Of a stretch of 53,558 bases of DNA, positions 43,106 to 52,696 are shown in pieces. A model generated the notes under the pieces. That model saw only the letters and a list, made by a program, of their open reading frames with translations. It was not told the DNA's origin and made no database searches. Origin of the DNA: Rhodobacter sp. (GTDB lineage: Bacteria; Pseudomonadota; Alphaproteobacteria; Rhodobacterales; Rhodobacteraceae); assembly GCA_020250445.1 (NCBI GenBank), contig JADCEF010000043.1, positions 1-53,558 of the forward strand, read 5' to 3'. The translations under genes were made by a program, and so were the position numbers. Each line of letters starts with the position of its first letter. The first letter of the stretch is position 1.

Positions 43106-44928
43106 CAGAAAGATTGCCCTATGCCGACATAAAGCTGCACGCTGCCATTCGCATTCTGACCGGCGCTGCCCTGGATCGGGGTGGCGATGTCCACCCGGAT
43201 CGGTCCAAATCCCGTGGCATAGCGAATTCCGATGCCCGCTCCGGCCTGCCAGCCGCCCTGAGGATCGTCGAAGAAATCCGTCACGCCGACACTGCCCACA
43301 TCGTAAAAGCCCACAACCCCGATCCTTTCAGTGACCGGGGCGCGGATTTCGCCAGACAGGGCCACAAACCTTGTGCCACCTGTCAGCTGGTCCGGCGAGA
43401 TCACGTAGACGCCCAGCGACTGAAAGGGATGCCCCCGCACCGTCCCCGCCCCGCCCGAATAGAACAGATAGTCGCGCGGCGTATCTTCCAGCCCGGGCCC
43501 AAAGACAGACCCCACCTGCACCCGCCCGGCAAGAACAACGGGCCGCTCTGCCCCAAAGCCCCTGTAGGCGCGGCCATCCAGGGTCAGGCGCCCGCCCGAT
43601 CCGGTGCCGTTCCACCCCAGGAAAGGCGTCAGTTCTGCGGCAATGAAATAGCCTTTCGTCGCGCTGAACTTGTCGTTGCGGCCATCATAGGTTGCCCCCA
43701 GCGGCAGGGCCAGGTTGTAGAAGGTGTAATCTGCGGTCAGGTCCGTCACCCGCTGGCCCCGTACCTGCAGCCCGCCGCGCAGCGTCAGGCGGTCGCTGAC
43801 GAATTGCGTCGCGGTGATGCCAAGGGTGGCCAGATCGATTGTCTGGTTTTCCTCGTCCAGCCGCTGCGCTGTCACGCCGATGCCAAGCAGCGTATCGGGG
43901 GTAAAGGTGGCGGGACGTTCCAGTGTGGCACCAAGCATGTAATCGGTCCCGTTGCTGGACGAGCCGATGTTTTCGACGGCCAGATCAAAGCGCAGCCGTT
44001 CTGCCCCGCCAAACAGGTTGCGGTGCATCCAGAAGGCCGTCACATCCAGACCATCCAGGGTCGAGATTTCTCCACCCGCGCCAAAGCGCCGCGGCAAATC
44101 CTCGACCAGCGTCGTGCTGACATCCAGCGTGCCGTCGGGGCCGGGGTTCTCGGCTTCGGCAAGGCTGACCGACCGGAACACCCCGGTCCGCCGCAGCCGG
44201 TCGGCGCTGCGCCGCAGGGCTGCCGGATCAAACACCTTGCCTTCGGGAAAGCCGGCAATCGCGCGGATGCGGCCTTCGCGCATTCTTTCCTGCCCTTGGA
44301 TGCTGAAGGTTCCGAACCGCAGCTTCGGCCCCGGCTGCATTTCCAGCGACGCGGCAAGCGTTCTTGCGGCGTGGTCGACAACCAGATCCTGGCTGCCCAC
44401 CGCCGCCTTGGCGTGGCCAAGGTTGCGCCAGCCCTCGACGGCGGCCCTTGCGGCATCGCGGATCACACCCGTTGCCGCCGGCTTGCCAATGGCGAAATCG
44501 GCCGGCAGCACCGTTCCCCCGGCAAGCGGCGCAATCCGGGTCTGCGAAAAGGCAAAGTCCGGGCCGGGCTCGACGGTAACTGTGATCTGCCGGATCGTCC
44601 CGGGCGCGTCCAGCGGCGCGATGTTTGCAGCCTCGCGGCCATCGACCGAAACGGTGATCACCGGTGAATAAAAGGCGCGGGCATAAAGGGCGGCAAGAAG
44701 GGCGGAATATTCTGCCCGTGCGGCTGCGAAAAGATCCTGCGCATCCGACCGGTCTTCGCGCTGTGCTGCCAGCAAGGGCGAAGCGGCGCGCAGGGCTGCC
44801 TGCAGCTCTGCCGATGCCCCGGGGGTCAGGAAGCGGATCTCGTCCGCAGCCGAAACCGGACCTGACAGCAGACCTGCAAGGCATGCGGCGGCGGTCAGTC
44901 GGCGACCTATCTGCGAACGAAATGCCAA
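43105..44928 (-). CDS. tamA: Outer-membrane assembly factor TamA (Omp85 family)
   Basis: A 607-residue Omp85 protein. The signal peptide (RLTAAACLAGLLSGPVSAAD) is followed by POTRA domains (about 40-290) and a 16-strand barrel ending in Phe (VQLYVGIGQSF), as expected for BamA-dependent insertion. Barrel segments include FDLAVENIGSSSNGTDYMLG and the lid motif YLFYSGGAGTVRGHPFQSLG (VRGH matches the VRGY/F region). First gene of tamA-tamB. 166 bp separate it from the ROK regulator upstream, enough for its own promoter. Confidence 0.92.
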   Translation of the reverse strand: MAFRSQIGRRLTAAACLAGLLSGPVSAADEIRFLTPGASAELQAALRAASPLLAAQREDRSDAQDLFAAARAEYSALLAALYARAFYSPVITVSVDGREAANIAPLDAPGTIRQITVTVEPGPDFAFSQTRIAPLAGGTVLPADFAIGKPAATGVIRDAARAAVEGWRNLGHAKAAVGSQDLVVDHAARTLAASLEMQPGPKLRFGTFSIQGQERMREGRIRAIAGFPEGKVFDPAALRRSADRLRRTGVFRSVSLAEAENPGPDGTLDVSTTLVEDLPRRFGAGGEISTLDGLDVTAFWMHRNLFGGAERLRFDLAVENIGSSSNGTDYMLGATLERPATFTPDTLLGIGVTAQRLDEENQTIDLATLGITATQFVSDRLTLRGGLQVRGQRVTDLTADYTFYNLALPLGATYDGRNDKFSATKGYFIAAELTPFLGWNGTGSGGRLTLDGRAYRGFGAERPVVLAGRVQVGSVFGPGLEDTPRDYLFYSGGAGTVRGHPFQSLGVYVISPDQLTGGTRFVALSGEIRAPVTERIGVVGFYDVGSVGVTDFFDDPQGGWQAGAGIGIRYATGFGPIRVDIATPIQGSAGQNANGSVQLYVGIGQSF

Positions 44929-45011
44929 TCAGCCCTCCCCGCGCGCGCTGCGACCATTGCATGCCCCGATTCGCAGGGCAATGCGTTCCGGTCCGGCAAA
45001 GGTGCCGTCGC

Positions 45012-45043
45012 GCAGGACCTTTCCCTTTCGGGTCCGGTCCTGC
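45012..45043 (-). terminator. Stem-loop downstream of the ROK regulator
   Basis: 8-bp arms gcaggacc (45012-45019) and ggtcctgc (45036-45043) are separated by 16 bp, between the ROK gene stop and tamA on the same strand. There is no T-run, so it may be a weak or rho-assisted end, or an RNA-stabilising hairpin. Confidence 0.35.
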
Positions 45044-45094
45044 TTGGGCGGGCGGGACCAGCCCGCGCTGCACCGCAGAAGCCGGGGGTGCCCG

Positions 45095-46366
45095 CTATTG
45101 CGCCGCGATCTCTCTGGGTGCGGCCAGCAGCCCTTCGGTGACCGCAGACAGCGCCAGTGCGGCGGCCCCGCTTGCCCAAAGCATTTCCCCCCAGGCATGA
45201 ATCTCGATCGTGGGCAGCGGGCGACCGGTGTCAAGCACCAGCGCCTCCATCTCGGCCAGGGTATCGGCGGCGTAAAGATAGTCGAAGCGCATCCTGGCCC
45301 CGGCCAGAATGATCAGCGCCGGATCAAACAGGTTGACGACATTGGCCAGCCCGACCGCCAGATAGCGCCCGGCCCGCCGGAAGATCGACCGCGCCGCCTG
45401 GTTGCCCGCCTTGGCATGGTCGTACAGGCTTTCCAGCAGGACGCGCATCGATTGCCCGTCCTTGTAGGTCCAGTTCAGCGCTGTGGTTGCCTCGCGCGCC
45501 AGCGCATAGTCGGCGACATAGGCCTCCAGGCAGCCGCGCTGACCGCAGCGGCACAGGGCGCCGTCCAGCTGCACCTTTGTGTGGCCCAGCTCCATCCCCA
45601 GCCCCATCGCCCCGCGGTAGATGCGGTGGTTAAGCACAAGCCCCATCCCCAGGCCGTGTTCGATGGTTACCACGGCAAAGTCACTGCGCCCGCGCCCCGC
45701 CCCGAACCAAAGCTCTGCCAGGGCACAGAGGTGCGCATCATTGTCCACATGAACGGGCAGCCCCAGCCGCGCGCCCGCCAGTGCGGAAAGCGGCACCGCC
45801 CGCTCGGTCAGGATGGAAGACCACAGCACCCGCCCCGACGGGCTGTCGATATAGCCCGGCAGGCCGATGCCCACGGCGGACAGGTCGGCGCGGCGCATCC
45901 CGGACTTTGCCGCAACCCTGTCCACAAGCGTCTCGATCATCTCCAGCACTTCGGGCGGCGTCAGCGCCACGGGCCTGCGTTCTTCGTGATGCTCGGCCAG
46001 GCGGTTGCCGGCGAAGTCGACGATCACCGCAGAAATGTCCTGATCCGACACTTTCAGCCCGGCCACATGGTAAGATGCCGCGCGCACGCCCAGTGCCACT
46101 GCCGGGCGTCCCCGCCCCTCGCCGCCTTCACGCGGGGCGGCGATTTCCTCGATCAGTCCCGCCTCGATCAGCTCTGATGTCAATGTGGTGACCGAGGCCG
46201 GGCTGACGCCAAGCTCTTTTGCCACCTGCACGCGGGGAATCAGCCCGGCTGCGCGGACGCGTTCAAACACCTGCTGGCGCAGCGGGCGCAGCGTATCGGA
46301 CAGGGGCGGAATGCGGGGGCCACACCCCGCACGACCATCCGTCTCTGTCAGACCCTGCAGAGGCAT
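45095..46366 (-). CDS. xylR: ROK-family repressor of the xylose genes
   Basis: A 423-residue regulator. The N-terminal winged helix (VFERVRAAGLIPRVQVAKEL, then GVSPASVTTLTSELIEAGLI) is followed by a sugar-kinase-like ROK domain with VGIGLPGYIDSPSGRVLWSS, EHGLGMGLVLN and the zinc motif CRCGQRGCLEAYV. ATG 46366 (MPLQGLTETDG) is the first good start. It is transcribed away from xylF across a 213-bp gap, the usual arrangement of a repressor that releases in the presence of xylose. Gene symbol by position; the binding sugar is inferred from neighbours. Confidence 0.85.
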   Translation of the reverse strand: MPLQGLTETDGRAGCGPRIPPLSDTLRPLRQQVFERVRAAGLIPRVQVAKELGVSPASVTTLTSELIEAGLIEEIAAPREGGEGRGRPAVALGVRAASYHVAGLKVSDQDISAVIVDFAGNRLAEHHEERRPVALTPPEVLEMIETLVDRVAAKSGMRRADLSAVGIGLPGYIDSPSGRVLWSSILTERAVPLSALAGARLGLPVHVDNDAHLCALAELWFGAGRGRSDFAVVTIEHGLGMGLVLNHRIYRGAMGLGMELGHTKVQLDGALCRCGQRGCLEAYVADYALAREATTALNWTYKDGQSMRVLLESLYDHAKAGNQAARSIFRRAGRYLAVGLANVVNLFDPALIILAGARMRFDYLYAADTLAEMEALVLDTGRPLPTIEIHAWGEMLWASGAAALALSAVTEGLLAAPREIAAQ

Positions 46367-46469
46367 TTTTTCGGCTCCCGAACTAATGATGGCCAAGTTT
46401 ACACCAGCATGGCCTTGTCTTTGCTGCAGAGCAGCGAAAACTTCCCGATCCTGAAGGCAGACCATGTTT

Positions 46470-46525
46470 TGCCCGGCAATTTTATTTTGACAACTGAAAT
46501 TATTGACGGCAATTTGCCGCCGTGC
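46470..46525. promoter_or_regulatory. xylF promoter/operator region
   Basis: An AT-rich patch between the ROK gene and xylF contains a perfect TTGACA (46487-46492), a near-direct repeat (tattttgac, then attattgac about 15 bp on) and two ggcaattt boxes (46475 and 46508). The second forms the short palindrome ggcaa-t-ttgcc (46508-46518). The -10 at the right spacing (caattt, 46510-46515) is poor. This is a plausible ROK operator overlapping the promoter. Confidence 0.4.
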
Positions 46526-46579
46526 CGACGAATCCGTCGGACCGGCCATTCGCTGGCCGCATCCATAGGGGGAATACCA

Positions 46580-47605
46580 ATGCGTAACGCGATTCTCGTC
46601 GCCGTGCTGGCCGTGACCGGCTTTTCGTCGGCCGCTTTGGCCGAAGGAAAAAAGATCGGCGTTTCCTGGGCGCAGTTTCAGGAAGAGCGCTGGAAGATCG
46701 ACGAAGCGGCCATGAAGGCGGCAATCGAAGCGGCAGGCAACGAATATATCTCGGCCGACGCGCAGTCTTCGGCGGAAAAGCAGCTGTCCGACATCGATGC
46801 GCTGATCGCACAGGGTGTTGACGCGCTGATCATCAACGCCTGGGACAAGGACGCCATCGGGCCGGCCATCGAAAAGGCCGCGGCCGAAGACATTCCCGTT
46901 GTCGGCTATGACCGTCTGATCGAAGATGACCGCACCTTCTATCTGACCTTCGACAACGTCGGCGTGGGCCGCATCATTGCCGAAAACGTCTTCGCCGCAG
47001 CCCCGAAGGGCAACTATGCCATCATCAAGGGCGACCCGGGCGACCCGAACGTCGGCTTCCTGCGTCAGGGCATGGAAGAAGTGATCGGCGCTGCCGTTGC
47101 CGCAGGCGACATCGTGATCGTCGGCGAAGCGAATTCGGACGGCTGGAAGCCCGAGAATGCCCAGAAGAACATGGAGCAGATCCTGACCGCCAACAACAAC
47201 GCGGTCGATGCTGTTCTGGCCCAGAACGACGGCATGGCAGGCGGCGCAGCCGCCGCGCTGGCAGCGCAGGGCCTGAACGTTCCGCTGGGTGGTCAGGACG
47301 GCGATCTTGCCGCGATCAACCGCGTGGCCCGCGGCACCCAGACCGTTTCGGTGTGGAAAGACGCACGCCAGCTGGGCAAGGCCGCCGGGGAAATCGCCTC
47401 GGCGCTGGCTGACGGGGCCGCGCTGGATTCGATCCCCGGTGCGACAAAGTTCTCCGGCGGCGAGAAAGGGATCGAAATGAACGCGATCCTGCTGGACCCG
47501 ACGGCGATCACCAAGGACACCGTCGCGCTGGCGATCGAAGCTGGCCACATCACCAAGGAACAGGCCTGCGAAGGCGCTATGGCCGGTGTGAAGGGCTGCG
47601 AATAA
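46580..47605 (+). CDS. xylF: D-xylose ABC transporter substrate-binding protein
   Basis: A 341-residue periplasmic binding protein. The signal peptide is MRNAILVAVLAVTGFSSAAL. The mature fold begins KKIGVSWAQFQEERWKIDEA, with DALIINAWDKDAIGPAIEKA, VVGYDRLIEDDRTFYLTFDN and AVLAQNDGMAGGAAAALAAQ, all close to XylF. ATG 46580 is preceded by agggggaa. First gene of the xyl operon; a 13-bp hairpin follows its stop, as often seen where the binding protein is made in excess. Confidence 0.92.
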   Translation: MRNAILVAVLAVTGFSSAALAEGKKIGVSWAQFQEERWKIDEAAMKAAIEAAGNEYISADAQSSAEKQLSDIDALIAQGVDALIINAWDKDAIGPAIEKAAAEDIPVVGYDRLIEDDRTFYLTFDNVGVGRIIAENVFAAAPKGNYAIIKGDPGDPNVGFLRQGMEEVIGAAVAAGDIVIVGEANSDGWKPENAQKNMEQILTANNNAVDAVLAQNDGMAGGAAAALAAQGLNVPLGGQDGDLAAINRVARGTQTVSVWKDARQLGKAAGEIASALADGAALDSIPGATKFSGGEKGIEMNAILLDPTAITKDTVALAIEAGHITKEQACEGAMAGVKGCE

Positions 47606-47619
47606 TCGCTTGACCGCTT

Positions 47620-47647
47620 GGGTGCCGGCCCCCAGGGGCCGGCACCC
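47620..47647 (+). terminator. Strong stem-loop between xylF and xylH
   Basis: A 13-bp perfect stem (47620-47632 with 47635-47647) with a minimal loop, followed by TTCTTGTT. It probably acts as a partial terminator and/or a 3' stabiliser that raises xylF mRNA above xylHG. Confidence 0.7.
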
Positions 47648-47726
47648 TTCTTGTTCCGGGGCTGGCCGGGCCATTGCCCGCGCGTCCTTACCGGTTTGCC
47701 GCTGCTTCCAGCTTCATGGACGAGAC

Positions 47727-49118
47727 ATGACCGAACCAACCCATCGCCCCCAGGCCCCCGGTGCCGAAGACGGTCCTGTCACCCGGTTTCTGCGCGCGAC
47801 CGAAATTGACCCGCGGCTGTTGGGGATGGTCGGTGCCCTTGCCCTGATCTGGCTGGCTTTCGAGGCCTATTCAACCCTTGTTCTTGGCCGGCCCAGCATG
47901 CTTCTTGGTGCCGCCCAGGCCGATGCGAACGGCTTCATCACGCCGCGCAACCTTTGGAACCTTTCGGTCCAGACATCCTATATCGGCATCATGGCGACGG
48001 GGATGGTTCTGGTCATCATCACCCGGAACATCGACCTGTCCGTCGGCTCGATCATGGGGATGGTCGGGATGTACATGGGGCTGTTGCAGGTGGAATGGCT
48101 TGCGCCCGCCCTTGGCATGGGCCATCCGTCGATCTGGATCATCACGGTGATGTTCGGAATCGCGATGGGCACGCTGATCGGCGCCTTTCAGGGTGCGCTG
48201 ATCGCCTTTCTTGGCATTCCGTCCTTCATCGTGACGCTTGGCGGTCTGCTTGTCTGGCGCGGTGCGGCGTTTCTGGTCGCCGGCGGCAAGACGATCGCAC
48301 CGCTGGACGACACCTTTTCCCTGATCGGTGGCGGATCGTTCGGCTCGCTCGGCACGACCGGCAGCTGGATTTTTGCCGTAATTGCCTGTGTCTTTGTCGT
48401 TCTGGCCTTTGTCAACGGTCGCAAGGCACGCAGGCGGCACGGATTTGCCCTGCGCCCGGTCTGGGCCGAAACATTCGTCATCGGCCTTGTCTGTTCGGTC
48501 ATCATCGGGGCAACCGCCGTCGTCAATTCCTATATCTGGCCGCGCGGCAACATCGCCAAATATTATGCCGCGCTGGGGCAGGAACCGCCCGCCTGCGCCG
48601 AATCGAACGACACGATCAACACCGGTGTCTGCGCCACCTTCGGCCACGGCTTTGCCTATCCGGTTCTGATCATGATCGCCGTGGCCATCTTCATGACGAT
48701 CCTGATGACGCAAACCCGGTTCGGCCGCTATGTCTTTGCCATTGGCGGCAATCCCGAAGCAGCCTCGCTTTCGGGGATCAACACCCGGGCCATGACCGTG
48801 AAGATTTTTGCCCTGATGGGCGGGCTGGCAGGGATCGCCGCCGTGATCGGGTCTGCCCGGCAGAACAGCGCAACCAATGCAATGGGCAATCTTGACGAAC
48901 TTTACGTCATCGCAGCCGCCGTGGTGGGCGGCACCTCTCTGGCCGGTGGTGTGGGCACGATCTATGGCGCGATCATCGGGGCGCTGATCCTGACATCGCT
49001 GCAAACCGGGATGGTTCTGATCGGCTTCGGGGACGGGTCGTACCAGCGCATCGTGATCGGCATTGCCCTGGTTTTCGCCGTCTGGCTCGACATCGTGTAC
49101 CGCAAGCGCATCAAGTGA
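47727..49118 (+). CDS. xylH: D-xylose ABC transporter permease
   Basis: A 463-residue integral membrane permease of the ribose/xylose type with about ten hydrophobic segments. Conserved parts: [60 protein letters not shown] (the ATPase-coupling EAA-like loop) and [20 protein letters not shown]. An insert near [20 protein letters not shown] is characteristic of longer XylH proteins. ATG 47727 starts [16 protein letters not shown]. Works with XylF and XylG. Confidence 0.92.
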   Translation: MTEPTHRPQAPGAEDGPVTRFLRATEIDPRLLGMVGALALIWLAFEAYSTLVLGRPSMLLGAAQADANGFITPRNLWNLSVQTSYIGIMATGMVLVIITRNIDLSVGSIMGMVGMYMGLLQVEWLAPALGMGHPSIWIITVMFGIAMGTLIGAFQGALIAFLGIPSFIVTLGGLLVWRGAAFLVAGGKTIAPLDDTFSLIGGGSFGSLGTTGSWIFAVIACVFVVLAFVNGRKARRRHGFALRPVWAETFVIGLVCSVIIGATAVVNSYIWPRGNIAKYYAALGQEPPACAESNDTINTGVCATFGHGFAYPVLIMIAVAIFMTILMTQTRFGRYVFAIGGNPEAASLSGINTRAMTVKIFALMGGLAGIAAVIGSARQNSATNAMGNLDELYVIAAAVVGGTSLAGGVGTIYGAIIGALILTSLQTGMVLIGFGDGSYQRIVIGIALVFAVWLDIVYRKRIK

Positions 49119-49131
49119 CGGGGATGGTCCA

Positions 49132-49896
49132 ATGAGCAGATCCAATCGCGGAACACCCCTGGTCGAACTGCGCGACATCTCGATCTCTTTCGGGGGGATC
49201 AAGGCCGTTGATCATGTCAGCGTCGATCTGTACCCCGGCGAAGTCGTGGGTTTGCTGGGCCATAACGGTGCCGGCAAATCGACGCTGATCAAATGCCTGT
49301 CGGGGGCCTATCAGGCCGATGATGGCGAGATTCTGATCAATGGCGAAAAGGTCGACATCTCCAGCCCGCGCGATGCCCGCGCGCTGAACATCGAGACGAT
49401 CTACCAGACGCTGGCCCTGGCGGACAATCTGGATGCCGCATCGAACCTGTTTCTGGGGCGCGAGATCGTCAACAGCTTTGGTTTCGTGGATGAAACCCGG
49501 ATGGAGGCCGAGACGCGCAAGATCATGGCGCGCCTGAACCCGAACTTCCGCAAGTTCAACGTTCCGGTCTCGGCCCTGTCCGGCGGCCAGCGCCAGTCTG
49601 TCGCCATTGCGCGTGCCGTCTACTTCAACGCCAGGATTCTGATCATGGATGAGCCGACCGCAGCCCTGGGTCCGCACGAGACGCAGATGGTGGCGGAACT
49701 GATCCGCGAGCTGAAGGCGCAGGGCCTGGGCATTTTCCTGATCGAGCATGACATTCATAACGTGATGAAACTCTGTGACCGCGCTTCGGTAATGAAGAAC
49801 GGGCAGCTTGTGGGAACCGTCAACGTGGGCGAGGTCACCGACGAAGACATCCTTGGCATGATCATCATGGGCAAGAAGCCGGCCAAGGCAGCGTGA
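49132..49896 (+). CDS. xylG: D-xylose ABC transporter ATP-binding protein (single domain)
   Basis: A 254-residue ATPase: Walker [16 protein letters not shown] (about 44-52), signature [12 protein letters not shown] (about 145), Walker [13 protein letters not shown] (about 168) and His in [13 protein letters not shown]. coli XylG has two fused ATPase domains (about 500 residues). This one has one domain and must act as a homodimer, the common form in alphaproteobacterial sugar systems. ATG 49132 lies 13 bp after the xylH stop. Its stop overlaps the xylB start (TGATG). Confidence 0.9.
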   Translation: MSRSNRGTPLVELRDISISFGGIKAVDHVSVDLYPGEVVGLLGHNGAGKSTLIKCLSGAYQADDGEILINGEKVDISSPRDARALNIETIYQTLALADNLDAASNLFLGREIVNSFGFVDETRMEAETRKIMARLNPNFRKFNVPVSALSGGQRQSVAIARAVYFNARILIMDEPTAALGPHETQMVAELIRELKAQGLGIFLIEHDIHNVMKLCDRASVMKNGQLVGTVNVGEVTDEDILGMIIMGKKPAKAA

Positions 49897-51332
49897 TGTT
49901 CATCGGGCTTGATCTGGGCACCTCGGGTGTCAAAGGCCTTTTGATGTCCCCCGATCAGCGGGTGCTGGCCGAAGCCAGCGCCCCGCTTGCGGTCAGTCGG
50001 CCTTTTGAAGGCTGGAGCGAACAATCCCCCGCAGACTGGATCGCGGCCACCGAACAGGTGATGGACCAGTTGGCGGCACAAGGGCTGGGGTCGGTGCGCG
50101 GTATCGGCCTGTCCGGGCAGATGCACGGGGCCACCCTGCTGGATGCCGCAGACGAGGTGCTGCGCCCCTGCATCCTGTGGAACGATACCCGCAGTTTCGA
50201 AGAGGCCGCCGAACTGGATTCCGATCCGATCTTTCGCCGCATCACCGGCAACATCGTGTTCCCGGGCTTTACCGCGCCGAAACTTGTGTGGATCCGGCAC
50301 CACGAACCCGCGCTTTGGGACCGGGTTGCAAAGGTGCTGCTGCCCAAGGATTACCTGCGGCTTTGGCTGACGGGCGAACATGTGGCCGAAATGTCCGATG
50401 CCGCCGGGACAAGCTGGTTCGATACGGGCGCGCGCGACTGGTCCGACGACCTGCTGGCTGCGACCGGCCTGTCGCGCGGGCACATGCCGCGCCTTGTCGA
50501 AGGGTCGGCACCCTCTGGCATGCTGCGCCCGGCGCTGGCGGGGCGATGGGGCCTGCCTGGGACTGTGATCGTGGCAGGCGGCGGCGGCGACAATGCGGCA
50601 TCCGGCGTGGGTGTGGGCGTGGTCCGCGCGGGCGAGGCATTTGTTTCGCTGGGAACCTCGGGTGTGCTGTTCGCCGCGAACGACGGGTATCAGCCCGCAC
50701 CGGAAACCGCCGTTCACACCTTTTGCCATGCCCTGCCGGGCACCTGGCACCAGATGGGGGTGATCCTGTCTGCCACCGATTCGCTCAACTGGTATGCGGG
50801 CCTTGTCGGGGAAACGGCATCGGCGCTGACCGGCGGTCTTGGTGCCCTTCATGCCCCCGGCAAGGCGCTGTTCCTGCCCTATCTGGGGGGCGAACGCACG
50901 CCCTTGAACAATGCCGCCATCCGCGGTGCCTTCCTGGGGCTGGAACATGCAACCGACCGCAGCGCCGGTACCCGCGCCGTGCTGGAGGGCGTGACCTTTG
51001 CCCTCCGCGATTGCCGTGATGCGCTGGCTGCGACGGGCACAAGGCTTGACCGGCTGATCGCCGTCGGGGGTGGATCACGGTCCGACTACTGGCTGCAGGC
51101 CATCGCCACGGCGCTGGACCTGCCGGTGCACCTGCCGGTTGCCGGCGATTTCGGCGGAGCCTTCGGGGCCGCGCGCCTGGCGATCATGGCGGCCACCGGG
51201 GCGGGGGGGGAAATTGCCACGCTGCCACAGATTGCCCGCACCATCGAACCGGTCCGCGCCCTGGCATCCGCCTTCGACGCCGGGCACGCCCGTTACCGCG
51301 CCGCCCAAGCCGCCATCAAGGACCTGACATGA
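49896..51332 (+). CDS. xylB: Xylulokinase
   Basis: A 478-residue FGGY kinase that phosphorylates D-xylulose to xylulose 5-phosphate. [18 protein letters not shown] is the N-terminal phosphate-binding loop; [13 protein letters not shown] is the xylulose-specific segment; the catalytic base is Asp232 in [12 protein letters not shown]. The C-terminal signature [19 protein letters not shown] follows. ATG 49896 overlaps the xylG stop; GTG 49893 is possible. Its stop overlaps xylA (ATGA). Confidence 0.93.
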   Translation: MFIGLDLGTSGVKGLLMSPDQRVLAEASAPLAVSRPFEGWSEQSPADWIAATEQVMDQLAAQGLGSVRGIGLSGQMHGATLLDAADEVLRPCILWNDTRSFEEAAELDSDPIFRRITGNIVFPGFTAPKLVWIRHHEPALWDRVAKVLLPKDYLRLWLTGEHVAEMSDAAGTSWFDTGARDWSDDLLAATGLSRGHMPRLVEGSAPSGMLRPALAGRWGLPGTVIVAGGGGDNAASGVGVGVVRAGEAFVSLGTSGVLFAANDGYQPAPETAVHTFCHALPGTWHQMGVILSATDSLNWYAGLVGETASALTGGLGALHAPGKALFLPYLGGERTPLNNAAIRGAFLGLEHATDRSAGTRAVLEGVTFALRDCRDALAATGTRLDRLIAVGGGSRSDYWLQAIATALDLPVHLPVAGDFGGAFGAARLAIMAATGAGGEIATLPQIARTIEPVRALASAFDAGHARYRAAQAAIKDLT

Positions 51333-52636
51333 CCGATTTCTTCAGGGATATTCCCGCTGTCACCTACGTTGGCCCGAATTCCGATGTCGAATTCGGCTTT
51401 CGCCATTACAACAAGGACGAAGTCATTCTGGGCAAGCGGATGGAAGACCATCTGCGCTTTGCCGTGGCCTGGTGGCACAGCTTCGCCTGGGAAGGCGGCG
51501 ACCCGTTTGGGGGTCAGACGTTCCTGCGCCCCTGGCACCCGCAGGATTCGATGAAAACCGCCCGGATCAAGGCCGATGTCGCCTTCGAGATGTTCCGGAT
51601 TCTGGGCGTGCCCTTTTACTGCTGGCACGATGCCGACGTGCGCCCCGAGACCGGCAATTTCGCCGACAATCTGAAAACGCTGAACGAAATCACCGACTAT
51701 ATGGCGGAAAAACAGGCGCAGACCGGCATCAGGCTGCTGTGGGGCACCGCCAACATGTTCAGCCACCGGCGCTGGATGGCGGGGGCATCGACCAACCCTG
51801 ATCCCGAGGTCTTCGCCTTTGCCGCCGCCACGGTGAAAAGCTGCCTGGATGCAACGCACAAGATGGGCGGGCAGAACTATGTGCTGTGGGGCGGGCGCGA
51901 GGGGTACGAGACGCTGCTGAACACCGACCTGGCGCAGGAGCTGGACCATATGGGCCGCTTCCTGAACATGGTGGTCGAATACAAGCACAGGATCGGCTTC
52001 AAGGGCACCATTCTGGTGGAACCGAAACCGCAGGAACCCTCAAAGCATCAGTACGATTATGATGCGGCCACCTGTTTCGGCTTCCTGCAGAAATACGGCC
52101 TGGAAAAAGAGGTGAAGCTGAACCTGGAACAGGGCCACGCCATCCTTGCCGGACACAGCTTTGAACACGAAATCGCCACGGCCGCCGCCCTTGGCGTGTT
52201 CGGATCGATCGACATGAACCGGAACGACTATCAGTCGGGCTGGGACACCGACCAGTTTCCCAACAACGTCCCCGAAACTGCGCTGGCCTATTACGAGGTG
52301 CTGCGTGCAGGCGGATTTACCACTGGCGGCACCAACTTTGACGCCAAGGTACGCCGCCAGTCGCTGGACCCCGCCGATCTGATTCTGGCCCATGTCGGTG
52401 CGATGGATACCTGCGCGCGGGGCCTGAAGGCCGCCGCCGCCCTGCTGCAATCGGGCGAGCTGGAAGCAGCCCGCAAGGCCCGCTACGCCGGATGGGCCAC
52501 GCCCCAGGCACGGCAGATGCTGGCAAGCGGCACGCTTGAATCGATCACGGCAGAGGTTTTGGCCAGGGGGATCAACCCGCAGCCTGTGTCCGGCCGACAG
52601 GAACGCCTTGAAAATCTGTGGAACCGCTACGTCTGA
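51329..52636 (+). CDS. xylA: Xylose isomerase
   Basis: A 435-residue TIM-barrel enzyme interconverting D-xylose and D-xylulose. Active-site parts: His100 and Asp103 in [44 protein letters not shown] with metal ligands, [16 protein letters not shown] and [20 protein letters not shown]. Length matches the class II (longer) type. ATG 51329 overlaps the xylB stop. The order xylB-xylA is translationally coupled, which keeps kinase and isomerase balanced. Confidence 0.95.
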   Translation: MTDFFRDIPAVTYVGPNSDVEFGFRHYNKDEVILGKRMEDHLRFAVAWWHSFAWEGGDPFGGQTFLRPWHPQDSMKTARIKADVAFEMFRILGVPFYCWHDADVRPETGNFADNLKTLNEITDYMAEKQAQTGIRLLWGTANMFSHRRWMAGASTNPDPEVFAFAAATVKSCLDATHKMGGQNYVLWGGREGYETLLNTDLAQELDHMGRFLNMVVEYKHRIGFKGTILVEPKPQEPSKHQYDYDAATCFGFLQKYGLEKEVKLNLEQGHAILAGHSFEHEIATAAALGVFGSIDMNRNDYQSGWDTDQFPNNVPETALAYYEVLRAGGFTTGGTNFDAKVRRQSLDPADLILAHVGAMDTCARGLKAAAALLQSGELEAARKARYAGWATPQARQMLASGTLESITAEVLARGINPQPVSGRQERLENLWNRYV

Positions 52637-52696
52637 TCGCACCGCCAGACCCACAAGGGGCACGCCTTGCCCCGCCCCCGCCGAAAGGACCGATTC

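Noticed and set aside
46367-47674. Long N-terminal extension of the ROK frame, opposite xylF
   Set aside because: The frame is merely open; ROK homology begins around 46366 and xylF occupies the plus strand.
47871-49202. 443-codon minus-strand frame opposite xylH
   Set aside because: Asp/His/Gly-rich antisense translation of a membrane protein gene; no family features.
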